A DNA stretch of 8,666 nucleotides from Fidelibacterota bacterium (GCA_014239505.1 JAAZYT010000175.1:1-8666), one strand, 5' to 3'. Shown: positions 1-7,364, counted from the stretch's first letter. Program-made: numbers and translations. Notes: generated by a model from the sequence alone, not told the origin.

Positions 1-5
1 CGTAA

Positions 6-920
6 AGCGATGGACAACAAAGAGTGACCCTTGAAGAATATATATCTCGCTTTGATATCACTCTAAGTGTTATGCAAACTCCAGATTCACTTTCACGTAT
101 AGCTTATGAACTTATTGAAGATGTTGCTTCAGAAAATGTTCGTTATATTGAAGTTCGCTATTCACCTATACTCCACACCACAAAGGGCATGACGCTGGTA
201 GAAGCAATTACTTCTGTAAAAGACGGGTTAAAGAAAGGACAAGAAGATTTTGGAGTTAAATCAGGAATTATTATCTGTGGCATCCGCCATATATCACCTG
301 AAGCCTCACTAAAATTGGCTGATTTATGCGTTAAGTTTAAAAATGACGGTGTTGTTGGTTTTGATCTTGCAGGTGCTGAAGAAAATTTTCCAGCTAAAGA
401 TCATAGAGAAGCATTCTATATGATTTTAAACCATAATATAAATGCAACTATTCATGCTGGAGAAGCGTTTGGACCATCATCGATTCATCAGGCAATACAC
501 TACTGTGGAGCTCATAGGATTGGTCATGGAACTCGACTTAAAGAAGATGAAGACCTTATGAATTATATTAATAATCACCGAATTACAATGGAAGTTTGTC
601 TAACATCTAATTGGCATACCTACACCGTTAAATCACTTAAAGAACATCCTTTAAGATATTATTATGATCGTGGAATTAGAGTTACCCTAAATACTGATAA
701 TCGTTTAATGTCTGACACAACGCTTACAAAAGAATTTTGTATAGCTAGAGATCTTTTTAGCTTTAAACTTCACGATTTTAGAGAAGTCACTATTATTGCT
801 ATGAAAGCAGCCTTCCTTCCTCATTTAGAGAGAAAAGAAATGATTAAAAACATTGCTTATGAGATGGAATCTAAGTTTGGAATACTACCAGAGTATAAAG
901 AACATGAGAAAAAGATTTAA
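6..920 (+). CDS. add: Adenosine deaminase, 5' part missing or frame-interrupted
   Basis: Metal-dependent deaminase converting adenosine (and deoxyadenosine) to inosine in purine salvage; cytoplasmic TIM-barrel enzyme. Numbering from the GTG at 24-26, the visible part has the family motifs in order: LSVMQT (14-19), EVRYSP (43-48), DLAGAEE (114-120), HAGE (144-147, Zn-ligand His and catalytic Glu), RIGHG (165-169) and NTDNRLMS (223-230, Zn-ligand Asp225). The second Asp of the usual TDD is Asn, which I recall as common in the actinobacterial-type bacterial subgroup. The first roughly 50-70 residues, including the metal-binding HxH near the N-terminus, are absent. The reading frame is closed by TAA at 3-5, so the GTG at 24 is unlikely to be the true start. 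Frame 1 upstream reads RKAMDNKE, which resembles the family segment just before this point, so a one-base frameshift near 19-23 is suspected. It is the only rightward gene and converges on the 66-aa gene. Family assignment is firm; the 5' end is not. Confidence 0.85.
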   Translation, partial: SDGQQRVTLEEYISRFDITLSVMQTPDSLSRIAYELIEDVASENVRYIEVRYSPILHTTKGMTLVEAITSVKDGLKKGQEDFGVKSGIIICGIRHISPEASLKLADLCVKFKNDGVVGFDLAGAEENFPAKDHREAFYMILNHNINATIHAGEAFGPSSIHQAIHYCGAHRIGHGTRLKEDEDLMNYINNHRITMEVCLTSNWHTYTVKSLKEHPLRYYYDRGIRVTLNTDNRLMSDTTLTKEFCIARDLFSFKLHDFREVTIIAMKAAFLPHLERKEMIKNIAYEMESKFGILPEYKEHEKKI

Positions 921-937
921 CGTTTAATCTTTTTTTT
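909..937. terminator. AT-rich bidirectional hairpin at convergent gene ends
   Basis: The arms aaaaagatt (909-917) and aatcttttt (926-934) are exact reverse complements around an 8-base loop. A T run follows on the plus strand (930-937), and the A run at 909-913 supplies the U tract for the minus transcript. It covers the stop codons of both converging genes. Only one G-C pair is present in the stem, so it is weak by energy. The position and symmetry are what suggest an intrinsic terminator serving both strands. Confidence 0.45.
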
Positions 938-1117
938 AGCTTTTACTATCATTCTTTTTGTCCATCGCTTTACAGGTGGAAAGACACTCCCTAAAAGCAT
1001 TAATCCAGGTATTCCAAAAACCCAGCCTTGAAAAATTGGTATTAGCCCACCAATTAATCCAATAATAATTAAAATTATACCAAGAATTGTCTTTCCAGCA
1101 TTTATTAACGCTTTCAT
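917..1117 (-). CDS. Small PGPGW-like membrane protein
   Basis: 66-residue protein. One long hydrophobic stretch (about residues 8-28) is followed by a short P-x-x-Q-G-W-x-F-x-x-P-G-L segment (27-39), a second hydrophobic piece (36-47) and a strongly basic tail (50-66, K/R-rich). This glycine/proline hairpin between two short helices followed by basic residues resembles the putative transmembrane PGPGW family and related small inner-membrane proteins; no biochemical role is known to me. The basic tail predicts a cytoplasmic C-terminus. ATG at 1117-1115 overlaps the stop of the PorZ-like gene (ATGA, 1114-1117), so it is probably translated by coupling; no Shine-Dalgarno is visible. Its TAA (919-917) shares TTAA with the adenosine deaminase stop. 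Real gene likely; family assignment moderate. Confidence 0.55.
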   Translation of the reverse strand: MKALINAGKTILGIILIIIGLIGGLIPIFQGWVFGIPGLMLLGSVFPPVKRWTKRMIVKAKKKIKR

Positions 1118-3351
1118 TGTCTAATTACTGCTATTTTGGTGATTGATGATTTTCCTTTTTTATCATAAAAAGCAATGAGGTATACGCCAGAGCCAACATA
1201 AGTACCTTGTTTATCTCGACCATCCCAAAATGCTTGATATTCATTAATTTCATCTTCATAAATGGTTCGAATGACAATACCATTCAATGTCATTATTTTA
1301 ACTTCACTATTATCCATTAGTCCATTAATTGTTAATGGCTTCTCATTTGGTAACCTATAAGGACTAGGAAAAATTTCTATATTATTATATGATTTTTTTG
1401 CATTTGAAAATGGTATTCGAAGAATACTTACACCTTTATTTGTTGCAATATAAGCCAAACCTTCATCATCGTTAAATGTTACATCCTCTACCCAGTTTGA
1501 TAATAGATTACTATTTGATGTATTAATCCCATTAATATCTGGCCAATAACTACCATCCTCTTTTAATACATATATTCCATCTGTTTGAGACGTTACCCAA
1601 ATATTCCCTCTGGAATCAAATCTAATTTTTGAAGATAAATTAAATGATACGTTAGGAAAATATGCTCTTAAAATATTATCCACCAAGGGCCCTGTACTTT
1701 TAATCGGGTTTTTCTCTTCTACTTGCAAATCTTTAAAGATTAAACCAATATTTGTAAGTATCCATAATTTATTTTTTGATGAAACATTTATATTTAATGC
1801 TTTACGACTTGAAAAGTCTGAATCAATCAATTCTTTATGCCATAATTCACTTGATGGATCTATAGCGTTTCCAGTATACTTATACATTATAAGGTTTGAA
1901 CTTGAACCAAACCATATACGATTGAAATTATCTACTGTGATTGTTTGAATATTATTTGATAATAGATTATCCGTTTCATTTAAAGAAATATGTCGAAATT
2001 GATTTTCGCTGAAAATAGAAATTGGTTGATTAGAATTATTATTAGAAATTGCCCAAAGATTATTTTTTTTATCGATATCAATAATATCTACGTTATATAA
2101 TTGATTATTGTTTTCTTTAGAAGTTTGAAATATTTCTTCAACAGTTAATCCGTTTGAATAGTCTAAGGAAATGATACCACCCGATTTAGAGTCTACGAGA
2201 CTTAAATAAAGTTTGTTATTATATGAAAGTAAATCAGAAAAATGATCTCCTAAATCAATTGTACTTTTAGCTAAGTTTAAATTTGATGATATATTATTTG
2301 GAACATTTATTCTAGTAAGATTAAACCAGCCATTCAAAGATATTCCTTCTTCTCCAGTCATTACCCATTTTTTATTATTTAAATGTGTTATTAAATAGGG
2401 AGAACTAACTATTGGTTCATTATCAGCAAAATGCTTAAAAGAGCTACCTTCTATCAAACCAAATCCGAGATTTGTACCTAACCATATATTAGATTCATTT
2501 AAGATAATTGATTTTAGTTTAAATCCATCATTCAAAAATAATGGTTTTATCTTATCATTATTGATTTGAAAAGCAATCGAATCTGAAATAGCTAAGAAGT
2601 TATTTTCACTAACAACTAGGACTGTATGAATGGATTTTATTTTTTTATCTTCTCTTACTAATGCAAATGGTTCTTTATTTAGATTTATGGCATATATCGC
2701 ATTAGGTGTAATTAAAGAAAGATTATCACCATTTACATTAATAGCATTTAATTCATTTCCTAATAATGGATAAGGATTTGTCCAGTATATAAGATGCTCT
2801 TTATGAGGATTTCCAGCAATTAAACCAAAATTTGTATGAATTAATATTTTTTCACCAAACGTAACAATATTATTAATATTCTCTACATCATCACGGCTAT
2901 AAAAATCTCTATAGTAAATCTTATTATCTGAAAAAATAAATTCCATAATACCCCACACTTCATTTTTTTTTACAGATCCGTAAACCATATTTTTATAATT
3001 AGTAAAACCAGATACTTTTTCAATATCTAGCTCAAATTGTTTGACAATTTTTTCTTGATAAGGATCCCAAATTTGAACAATATTTTTACCACCGAGCCAG
3101 ATTAATCCATTTGGTCCAATATGAATTGCGTCAATATCCGTTTCATCCAAACCTTCATCTTTTGTTAAAACAAAATAATTTTTTGATTTAATATTATATT
3201 TACCTAATCCACCACTTGTAGCTAAAAATAAATTATTACCATCAGAAACTCCAGCTTTAACATTTAATGAAGATGTTATTGATTTTATTTCACCAATTCG
3301 AACTTGTGCAGATAATGATCCTAAGATTAATAAAAGAAATAAGTGTTTCAT
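1114..3351 (-). CDS. PorZ-like exported two-propeller protein with type IX-style C-terminal domain
   Basis: 745-residue exported protein. I place the start at 3351: this ATG begins MKHLFLLLILGSLSA, a clean signal peptide with cleavage after Ala15, and overlaps the upstream stop as TAATG. An ATG at 3402 would add 17 residues ahead of the signal peptide and run into the protease gene. Residues about 20-330 and 340-650 are built of repeated blades with recurrent motifs such as GLIWLGG (82-88), NIWLGTNLGFGLI (288-300), NRIWFGSS (477-484), GNIWVTSQTDGIYVL (582-596) and AYIATNKGVSIL (633-644), typical of the two-component-regulator-type beta-propeller. The C-terminal domain (about 656-745) has ITGL-like INGLMDNSEVKI, then AFWDGRDKQG and SGVYLIAF. 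That order, and the length near 750-780 residues, match PorZ of the type IX secretion attachment complex, which acts at the outer surface with PorU, PorV and PorQ. PorZ itself is inference; a generic propeller protein sorted by type IX secretion is the alternative. Confidence 0.6.
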   Translation of the reverse strand: MKHLFLLLILGSLSAQVRIGEIKSITSSLNVKAGVSDGNNLFLATSGGLGKYNIKSKNYFVLTKDEGLDETDIDAIHIGPNGLIWLGGKNIVQIWDPYQEKIVKQFELDIEKVSGFTNYKNMVYGSVKKNEVWGIMEFIFSDNKIYYRDFYSRDDVENINNIVTFGEKILIHTNFGLIAGNPHKEHLIYWTNPYPLLGNELNAINVNGDNLSLITPNAIYAINLNKEPFALVREDKKIKSIHTVLVVSENNFLAISDSIAFQINNDKIKPLFLNDGFKLKSIILNESNIWLGTNLGFGLIEGSSFKHFADNEPIVSSPYLITHLNNKKWVMTGEEGISLNGWFNLTRINVPNNISSNLNLAKSTIDLGDHFSDLLSYNNKLYLSLVDSKSGGIISLDYSNGLTVEEIFQTSKENNNQLYNVDIIDIDKKNNLWAISNNNSNQPISIFSENQFRHISLNETDNLLSNNIQTITVDNFNRIWFGSSSNLIMYKYTGNAIDPSSELWHKELIDSDFSSRKALNINVSSKNKLWILTNIGLIFKDLQVEEKNPIKSTGPLVDNILRAYFPNVSFNLSSKIRFDSRGNIWVTSQTDGIYVLKEDGSYWPDINGINTSNSNLLSNWVEDVTFNDDEGLAYIATNKGVSILRIPFSNAKKSYNNIEIFPSPYRLPNEKPLTINGLMDNSEVKIMTLNGIVIRTIYEDEINEYQAFWDGRDKQGTYVGSGVYLIAFYDKKGKSSITKIAVIRQ

Positions 3352-4226
3352 TAAATTTTGAATGGCGCAGGAATAAAACACAAAATAAATATAACGAAAC
3401 AAATATAACCAATACGTTTATTGTATTTAGATAATGGAATATTTATATCATGAATTGGAGGATGCTTTGCAGAACGCATTAGTAAAAAAATCAATAAACC
3501 CCAAAAAAGCCAGTTAAGTGAAATAAAACTAAGTGGAATAAGAGAAATAAAGGCAAGTTTTCCAAAAATATTTTGCTTTTTACCTAACATAGCATATGCA
3601 ATATGCCCTCCATCAAGTTGGCCAATAGGTAATAAATTTAACATGGTGACCAAAAGTCCAATCCAACCAGCAAAAGCAATTGGATGAAGCATAATATCTT
3701 GTGACTCTAATAAATTTGGATAAGATATCCATGTCAATAATTTCATAAGTAGCGAGTCGCCCAATTTAATTGCATTTTCAATATTTACTTTTTCAACTAT
3801 AGTAGATAATTTTAATCCAATTAAAAGTGCTGGTACTGCAATAATAAATCCTGCGATTGGTCCTGCAGCACCAATCTGCAACAAAGCATCTTTCTTATAA
3901 ATCGGTGATTTTATTTTAATAAAAGCACCAAATGTACCAATTAGAAATAGGAATGGAGGAGCAGGTAAAAAATATGGGAGAGTAGCATCTACTTTATGTT
4001 TTTGTGCGTAATAATAGTGACCAAATTCATGAGTACCTAATATTAACATCAATGTCATTGAGAATGGCAAGCCTTTCATTATATCTAGTGGCTTACTAAA
4101 TACTAAAGCACCTTCCATTATTGCACCAGCAAGAAGCGTGGTAAATATTGTTGATATAAATAATCCCCAATGTAAACGAGAAATTTTCGGAATACGAAAA
4201 ACTACATCTTTTTCATGCTCAATCAT
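3351..4226 (-). CDS. Site-2 protease family zinc metalloprotease (M50)
   Basis: 291-residue multipass membrane protease that would cut substrates within the membrane. The zinc site HEFGH is at residues 66-70 inside a hydrophobic helix, and the third ligand lies in LLPIGQLDGGH (198-208, Asp205). Other blocks typical of the bacterial/plastid EGY-like branch are present: LPYFLPAPPFLFLIGTFGAFI (83-103), IGAAGPIAGF (118-127), LGDSLL (155-160) and HPIAFAGWIGLLVTMLNLLP (181-200). About six to seven membrane segments are visible; no PDZ domain is seen, unlike RseP. The length is complete for this branch. It starts 12 bases after the 168-aa exported gene and overlaps the PorZ-like gene by one base (TAATG). 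Substrate unknown; the surrounding envelope genes make a role in envelope stress or lipoprotein/secretion quality control possible, but that is inference. Confidence 0.9.
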   Translation of the reverse strand: MIEHEKDVVFRIPKISRLHWGLFISTIFTTLLAGAIMEGALVFSKPLDIMKGLPFSMTLMLILGTHEFGHYYYAQKHKVDATLPYFLPAPPFLFLIGTFGAFIKIKSPIYKKDALLQIGAAGPIAGFIIAVPALLIGLKLSTIVEKVNIENAIKLGDSLLMKLLTWISYPNLLESQDIMLHPIAFAGWIGLLVTMLNLLPIGQLDGGHIAYAMLGKKQNIFGKLAFISLIPLSFISLNWLFWGLLIFLLMRSAKHPPIHDINIPLSKYNKRIGYICFVIFILCFIPAPFKI

Positions 4227-4238
4227 TCTTATAAAAAT

Positions 4239-4745
4239 TTATCTGTTTTTTAATTTTGGTCGTGTTTGTTTTTCTTTTAAAATATTATGCATTCCACGAC
4301 TTTGCATATCCAATGTAATTTGATTAATCCAATATTTTGTTTGCTCTATATATGCATTTACAACTTTTTTGGATATTTGTTCTGTTTGCATATGGACAAT
4401 TATCATTGCAGAAACTACTGGGACATAACTCATTAGTGGGTCTTCATAAAATCGATTTAATTGACGAATAATTTCACGACGAGTCATATAATCTATTCGA
4501 TCTCCATACAAACTATCAGAAAAAGATTGTTTTTCGCCCCACGCTTTTAAATAATAATATAATCGACCATCTAAAATTCCATTTAAATAAGAAGACTTGA
4601 TCTTATTTGTCATTTCAGGGTTATTACTCACAGTTATTGATATGTTATTCCAATCAGTACCATCCCAAAGTAATTTATTTTGTTTCTCCAAAATTTGGGA
4701 ATGGATTGAGGTAGCTAAAATAATTATTAAAATGAATATTCTCAT
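4239..4745 (-). CDS. Exported protein of unknown function, Rap1a/Tai-like in outline
   Basis: 168 residues with a signal peptide (MRIFILIIILATSIHSQ, cleavage near 16). I do not recognise it with certainty. After the signal: LLWDGTDWNNI (25-35), a helix containing YLNGILDGRLYYYL (53-66), then LNRFYEDPLMSYVPVVSAMIIV (96-117), and a charged C-terminus (154-168). The order 'WxGxxW - YxxGxxDG - FYxDPxNxxIPVxxA' recurs in short exported proteins of Bacteroidota-like bacteria and recalls Rap1a/Tai-type immunity proteins, where the Y-x-x-G-x-x-D-G helix is conserved. No cysteine is present, so no lipobox or disulfide; it should be a soluble periplasmic or secreted protein. ATG overlaps the dehydrogenase stop (ATGA, 4742-4745). 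Real gene with good confidence; function open. Confidence 0.5.
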   Translation of the reverse strand: MRIFILIIILATSIHSQILEKQNKLLWDGTDWNNISITVSNNPEMTNKIKSSYLNGILDGRLYYYLKAWGEKQSFSDSLYGDRIDYMTRREIIRQLNRFYEDPLMSYVPVVSAMIIVHMQTEQISKKVVNAYIEQTKYWINQITLDMQSRGMHNILKEKQTRPKLKNR

Positions 4746-6115
4746 CTGATATAAATAGTTTTAATATTTACGAATTCTAATATACCATATGATGAGAGTT
4801 CATTCCCATAGCCAGATTCTTTAACACCACCAAAAGGCAAACGCGGATCAGAGCGCACAAAATCATTTACAAAACCTGCGCCAGCCTCTAATTCAAACTC
4901 TGCTATTCGTTTACCTTCTTCAATATCAGAAGTAAAAATAGCAGCACCTAGACCAAAACATGACTGGTTGGCTAAAATAATTGCATGCTCTTTATCTTTT
5001 GCAGATATTATTGAAAGAACTGGACCAAATAATTCTTCATCAAATGCTGGCATGCCTGGCAAAACATCAGTCAAAACTACGACTGGATGATAGGCGTTAT
5101 TTTTATTTGATGGAGTTATACTCTTATATAATAGATTTGCTCCAGCATCAATAGTGACTTTTACTTGAGCTTTTAACTGGTCTCGAGCTTCAATACTAAC
5201 CATAGGACCAATAGTTGTTCTTTCATCAAAAGGATCACCTACTACCTGATCCTTTATTTTTTCAATAATAATATTTTCAAAATCAGACTTGATAGATTCT
5301 TCAATAATAAAGCGCTTTGCAGCAATACAACTTTGACCAGTATTTAAAAGTCTACCTTTTAAACATGCTTCAGTCGTCTTTTCTAAATCTGAATCTTTTA
5401 GAACTATATATGGATCACTTCCACCTAATTCAAGAACTGTTTTTTTTAAAACCGATCCAGCTTTCTTAGCAACAGCTTTTCCAGCTGACGTGCTTCCAGT
5501 TAATGAGATCGCCTTTACCATTGAATTTTCAATTACTTCTTCAACTTTTGATGAACTAATAGTAAGATTTCGAAATACATTATTAGGAAAAACAACTTCG
5601 AGGAATAGACCTTCAATTGCATCTGCACAACCTTGAACATTTGAAGAATGTTTTAAGACCCCAACATTTCCAGCAATCATAGCAGGTGCAGCAAAACGAA
5701 AAACTTGCCAAAAAGGAAAATTCCAAGGCATAACTGCAAAAATTACACCTAATGGTTGAAAAGATATATAGCTTTCTGATGCCTCAGTTTTTACTTTTTT
5801 ATTTGATAAAAATTTTGGTGCATTATCTGCATAATAATCGCAAACCCAAGCTGACTTCTCTACTTCTGCTTCTCCTTGTGAAATTGGTTTACCCATTTCG
5901 AGTGCCATTAAATTTGCAAATTCATTTTTTCTCGATTTAAGTGCAATGCTTAACTGTTTAAAATATTGACATCTTTGTTCTATCTGTAAACTCTTCCATA
6001 GATTAAATGAATCATTTACTTCATATATAATTTTATTTATCTCTTCATTAGTATGCTCTGGATAAGTACCAACTATTGAATTATTTATAGGATTTATAGA
6101 AGTAAGATTAGACAT
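4742..6115 (-). CDS. NAD(P)-dependent succinate-semialdehyde dehydrogenase (YneI/Sad type)
   Basis: Aldehyde dehydrogenase, 457 residues, complete. It oxidises an aldehyde to the acid with NAD(P)+; by closest recognised relatives (E. coli YneI/Sad) the substrate is succinate semialdehyde, feeding succinate to the TCA cycle. Visible catalytic parts: MPWNFPFW (129-136, Asn132 oxyanion), LKHSSN (154-159, Lys155 cofactor), SLTGSTSAG (204-212), LELGGSDPYIVL (228-239, general base Glu229), NTGQSCIAAKRFI (258-270, nucleophile Cys263) and EELFGP (360-365). ELGGSDP plus CIAAKRFI and PFGGVKESGYGNELSSYG (427-444) mark the YneI/Sad branch rather than GabD. The start ATG follows the upstream TAA with no gap (TAAATG) and there is no Shine-Dalgarno, so it depends on coupling. 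The gene is followed by an ATGA overlap. No GABA transaminase is nearby, so the actual physiological aldehyde is not fixed by context. Confidence 0.9.
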   Translation of the reverse strand: MSNLTSINPINNSIVGTYPEHTNEEINKIIYEVNDSFNLWKSLQIEQRCQYFKQLSIALKSRKNEFANLMALEMGKPISQGEAEVEKSAWVCDYYADNAPKFLSNKKVKTEASESYISFQPLGVIFAVMPWNFPFWQVFRFAAPAMIAGNVGVLKHSSNVQGCADAIEGLFLEVVFPNNVFRNLTISSSKVEEVIENSMVKAISLTGSTSAGKAVAKKAGSVLKKTVLELGGSDPYIVLKDSDLEKTTEACLKGRLLNTGQSCIAAKRFIIEESIKSDFENIIIEKIKDQVVGDPFDERTTIGPMVSIEARDQLKAQVKVTIDAGANLLYKSITPSNKNNAYHPVVVLTDVLPGMPAFDEELFGPVLSIISAKDKEHAIILANQSCFGLGAAIFTSDIEEGKRIAEFELEAGAGFVNDFVRSDPRLPFGGVKESGYGNELSSYGILEFVNIKTIYIR

Positions 6116-6841
6116 TTATTTAGTAAGATATTTTTTTATTAAAATAAAAATAAAATAGGCTAAACTAAAATGGGCAAGTGCTACAAATTCAGCAGATAAT
6201 ATATACCATGGCCAAGGACCCAAATAGTCAAGTATTGAACTCATTGGGGGCTTTTCCATAATCCAAAAATAGTTAGCATCAAGTAAGATGTTTGCAATAA
6301 ATGAAATAAGCAAAAACAAGTTTAATCCAATAAATGAATTTTTAAGACCTTTTAAAGTAGGTTCCATTTTATAAATCATTATAACATATAATAATGAAAC
6401 AATCATTAAGTGATGAGCAATGAAGAATCTAAAATAATGAAAGTGAGGAAAATCTTGAACTATATCAGGTGTCATAATAGCTTGAAACATACCAGACAGT
6501 CCCCAAAAGAAAAGAATTTGAAATATAAATTCATTTCGTCTTACCATAACAAAGGGTAATAATAGATTAGCCACTCTGCATAAATGTAATGGCAAATGAA
6601 GTTTTACATCAAATGAACCACCCAAAATTTCAAGTAAAAGCCAAATCGGATAATTTATAAAAACTAAGAGCCCAAGAATATTACCTAGGTATTTTTGTCG
6701 ACTAACATTTAAACGTGACTTTGAATACCAAGGTAAAAAAATTAGTAAAAAAATAAATACCAAATTTGCTGTCAAATGCGACAGACCAAATAACTCAAAA
6801 GAATTATAATTGTTTAAGTATTCAGCAACAGCTGAACGCAT
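6116..6841 (-). CDS. TIGR02206/YwaF-TMEM164 family membrane protein
   Basis: 241 residues, about six to seven membrane helices (roughly 21-40, 51-71, 83-100, 105-122, 140-157, 170-188, 212-236). Family marks: FGLSHL (18-23), HLPLHLCRVANLLLP (82-96), FFWGLSGMFQAIMTPD (111-126), HYFRFFIAHH (135-144) and LGPWPWYIL (207-215). These are the conserved positions of the bacterial YwaF/TIGR02206 proteins, grouped with eukaryotic TMEM164. TMEM164 has been reported as an acyltransferase making polyunsaturated ether phospholipids, with an intramembrane conserved Cys and His; Cys88 and His143/144 are the matching candidates here. Whether the bacterial proteins are acyltransferases is not established. It starts 8 bases after the 68-aa gene (stop TAG) and abuts the dehydrogenase. 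Family call strong; activity inferred. Confidence 0.85.
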   Translation of the reverse strand: MRSAVAEYLNNYNSFELFGLSHLTANLVFIFLLIFLPWYSKSRLNVSRQKYLGNILGLLVFINYPIWLLLEILGGSFDVKLHLPLHLCRVANLLLPFVMVRRNEFIFQILFFWGLSGMFQAIMTPDIVQDFPHFHYFRFFIAHHLMIVSLLYVIMIYKMEPTLKGLKNSFIGLNLFLLISFIANILLDANYFWIMEKPPMSSILDYLGPWPWYILSAEFVALAHFSLAYFIFILIKKYLTK

Positions 6842-6849
6842 ATAAAAAT

Positions 6850-7056
6850 CTATTGTTTATTTCTAAGATTTTTTTTCTTACTTGATCCTATTTTTTGCAA
6901 ATGGATCATTGCACCAAATAACATTAGTAATGATAAAGACCATATTTGATTAAAATCATTACCATTTGAACGTTCTATCCACCCATAAACAAATAAACCA
7001 AGTGATAAGAAAATTAATACAAAACTAAAATACAATCTTGTTTTATCATTAAACAT
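6850..7056 (-). CDS. Small two-helix membrane protein, unknown
   Basis: 68 residues with two hydrophobic helices (about 8-27 and 38-54) joined by a short polar loop containing ERSNGND (28-34), and a basic tail (SSKKKNLRNK, 58-67). No family recognised. The positive tail and charged N-terminus predict both ends in the cytoplasm. It lies 13 bases after the repeat protein stop and 8 bases before the TMEM164-like gene, same strand, so almost certainly co-transcribed. No Shine-Dalgarno visible. Likely real because of length, membrane pattern and tight packing. Confidence 0.6.
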   Translation of the reverse strand: MFNDKTRLYFSFVLIFLSLGLFVYGWIERSNGNDFNQIWSLSLLMLFGAMIHLQKIGSSKKKNLRNKQ

Positions 7057-7070
7057 TATAATTGTTTATT

Positions 7071-7358
7071 TTATTTTTTAGCCGCAGGTTTTTTAGCCGC
7101 AGGTTTTTTAGCCGCAGGTTTTTTAGCCGCAGGTTTTTTAGCCGCAGGTTTTTTAGCCGCAGGCTTCTTAACTGCAGGCTTCTTAACTGCAGGCTTCTTA
7201 ACTGCAGGCTTCTTAACTGCAGGCTTCTTAACTGCAGAATTTGAAACTAATTTTTCAACCTTTTTTGAAGATAAAGAAATTGATGCTTTTTTTAATTCTT
7301 TTAATCTTTCTTTATTTCGTCTATGCTTTTTATTTACTAATTTTTGTTTCTTATTCAT
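7071..7358 (-). CDS. Lys/Ala/Pro-repeat basic protein, histone H1-like tail
   Basis: 95 residues, about 40% lysine, no acidic residues after position 36. The N-terminal part (1-34) is a basic, probably helical stretch (KHRRNKERLKELKK). The C-terminal part is a perfect pentapeptide array: AVKKP five times (42-66), AAKKP five times (67-91) and a final AAKK before TAA. Such K-A-P arrays occur in eukaryotic histone H1 tails and in bacterial H1-like proteins (chlamydial Hc2, Bordetella BpH1, Pseudomonas AlgP), where they bind DNA or RNA without sequence preference. A nucleoid or RNA-binding role is therefore the best inference; a ribosome-associated basic tail is an alternative. It is the only gene in the window preceded by a clear Shine-Dalgarno (AGAGGA, six bases before ATG), suggesting strong independent translation. 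It sits directly downstream of the selC-like tRNA. Confidence 0.7.
   Translation of the reverse strand: MNKKQKLVNKKHRRNKERLKELKKASISLSSKKVEKLVSNSAVKKPAVKKPAVKKPAVKKPAVKKPAAKKPAAKKPAAKKPAAKKPAAKKPAAKK
7081..7237 (-). repeat. Tandem 15-bp coding repeats, two homogeneous blocks
   Basis: On the minus strand the unit GCAGTTAAGAAGCCT (AVKKP) is present five times, then GCGGCTAAAAAACCT (AAKKP) five times, each block without a single internal mismatch; the switch is at about 7160. The two units differ at 4 of 15 bases. Because the unit is a multiple of three, gain or loss of copies keeps the frame. The plus strand is also open across the array, producing a spurious FFSRR-repeat reading frame. Confidence 0.95.
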
Positions 7359-7364
7359 TATCTT

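Noticed and set aside
6..920. Adenine deaminase, AMP deaminase or aminodeoxyfutalosine deaminase instead of adenosine deaminase
   Set aside because: LSVMQT, DLAGAEENFPAKDH, HAGEAFGP and NTDNRLMS in this order fit the bacterial adenosine deaminase group best, though substrate cannot be proven from sequence.
3352..3402. Upstream start for the PorZ-like gene at 3402
   Set aside because: It would place 17 extra residues before a clean signal peptide and overlap the protease gene by 52 bases; ATG at 3351 gives TAATG coupling.
4138..4323. Plus-strand frame of 61 codons
   Set aside because: Lies antisense across the end of one well-supported gene and the start of another, with no family features.
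5752..5940. Plus-strand frame of 62 codons
   Set aside because: Entirely antisense to conserved parts of the aldehyde dehydrogenase.
7081..7237. CRISPR-like direct repeats
   Set aside because: Units are 15 bp, contiguous without spacers and in frame within a coding sequence.
7062..7244. Plus-strand open frame with FFSRR and LLNCR repeats
   Set aside because: It is the antisense reading of the 15-bp repeat array; the minus frame has a Shine-Dalgarno, a non-repeat N-terminus and fits the operon.
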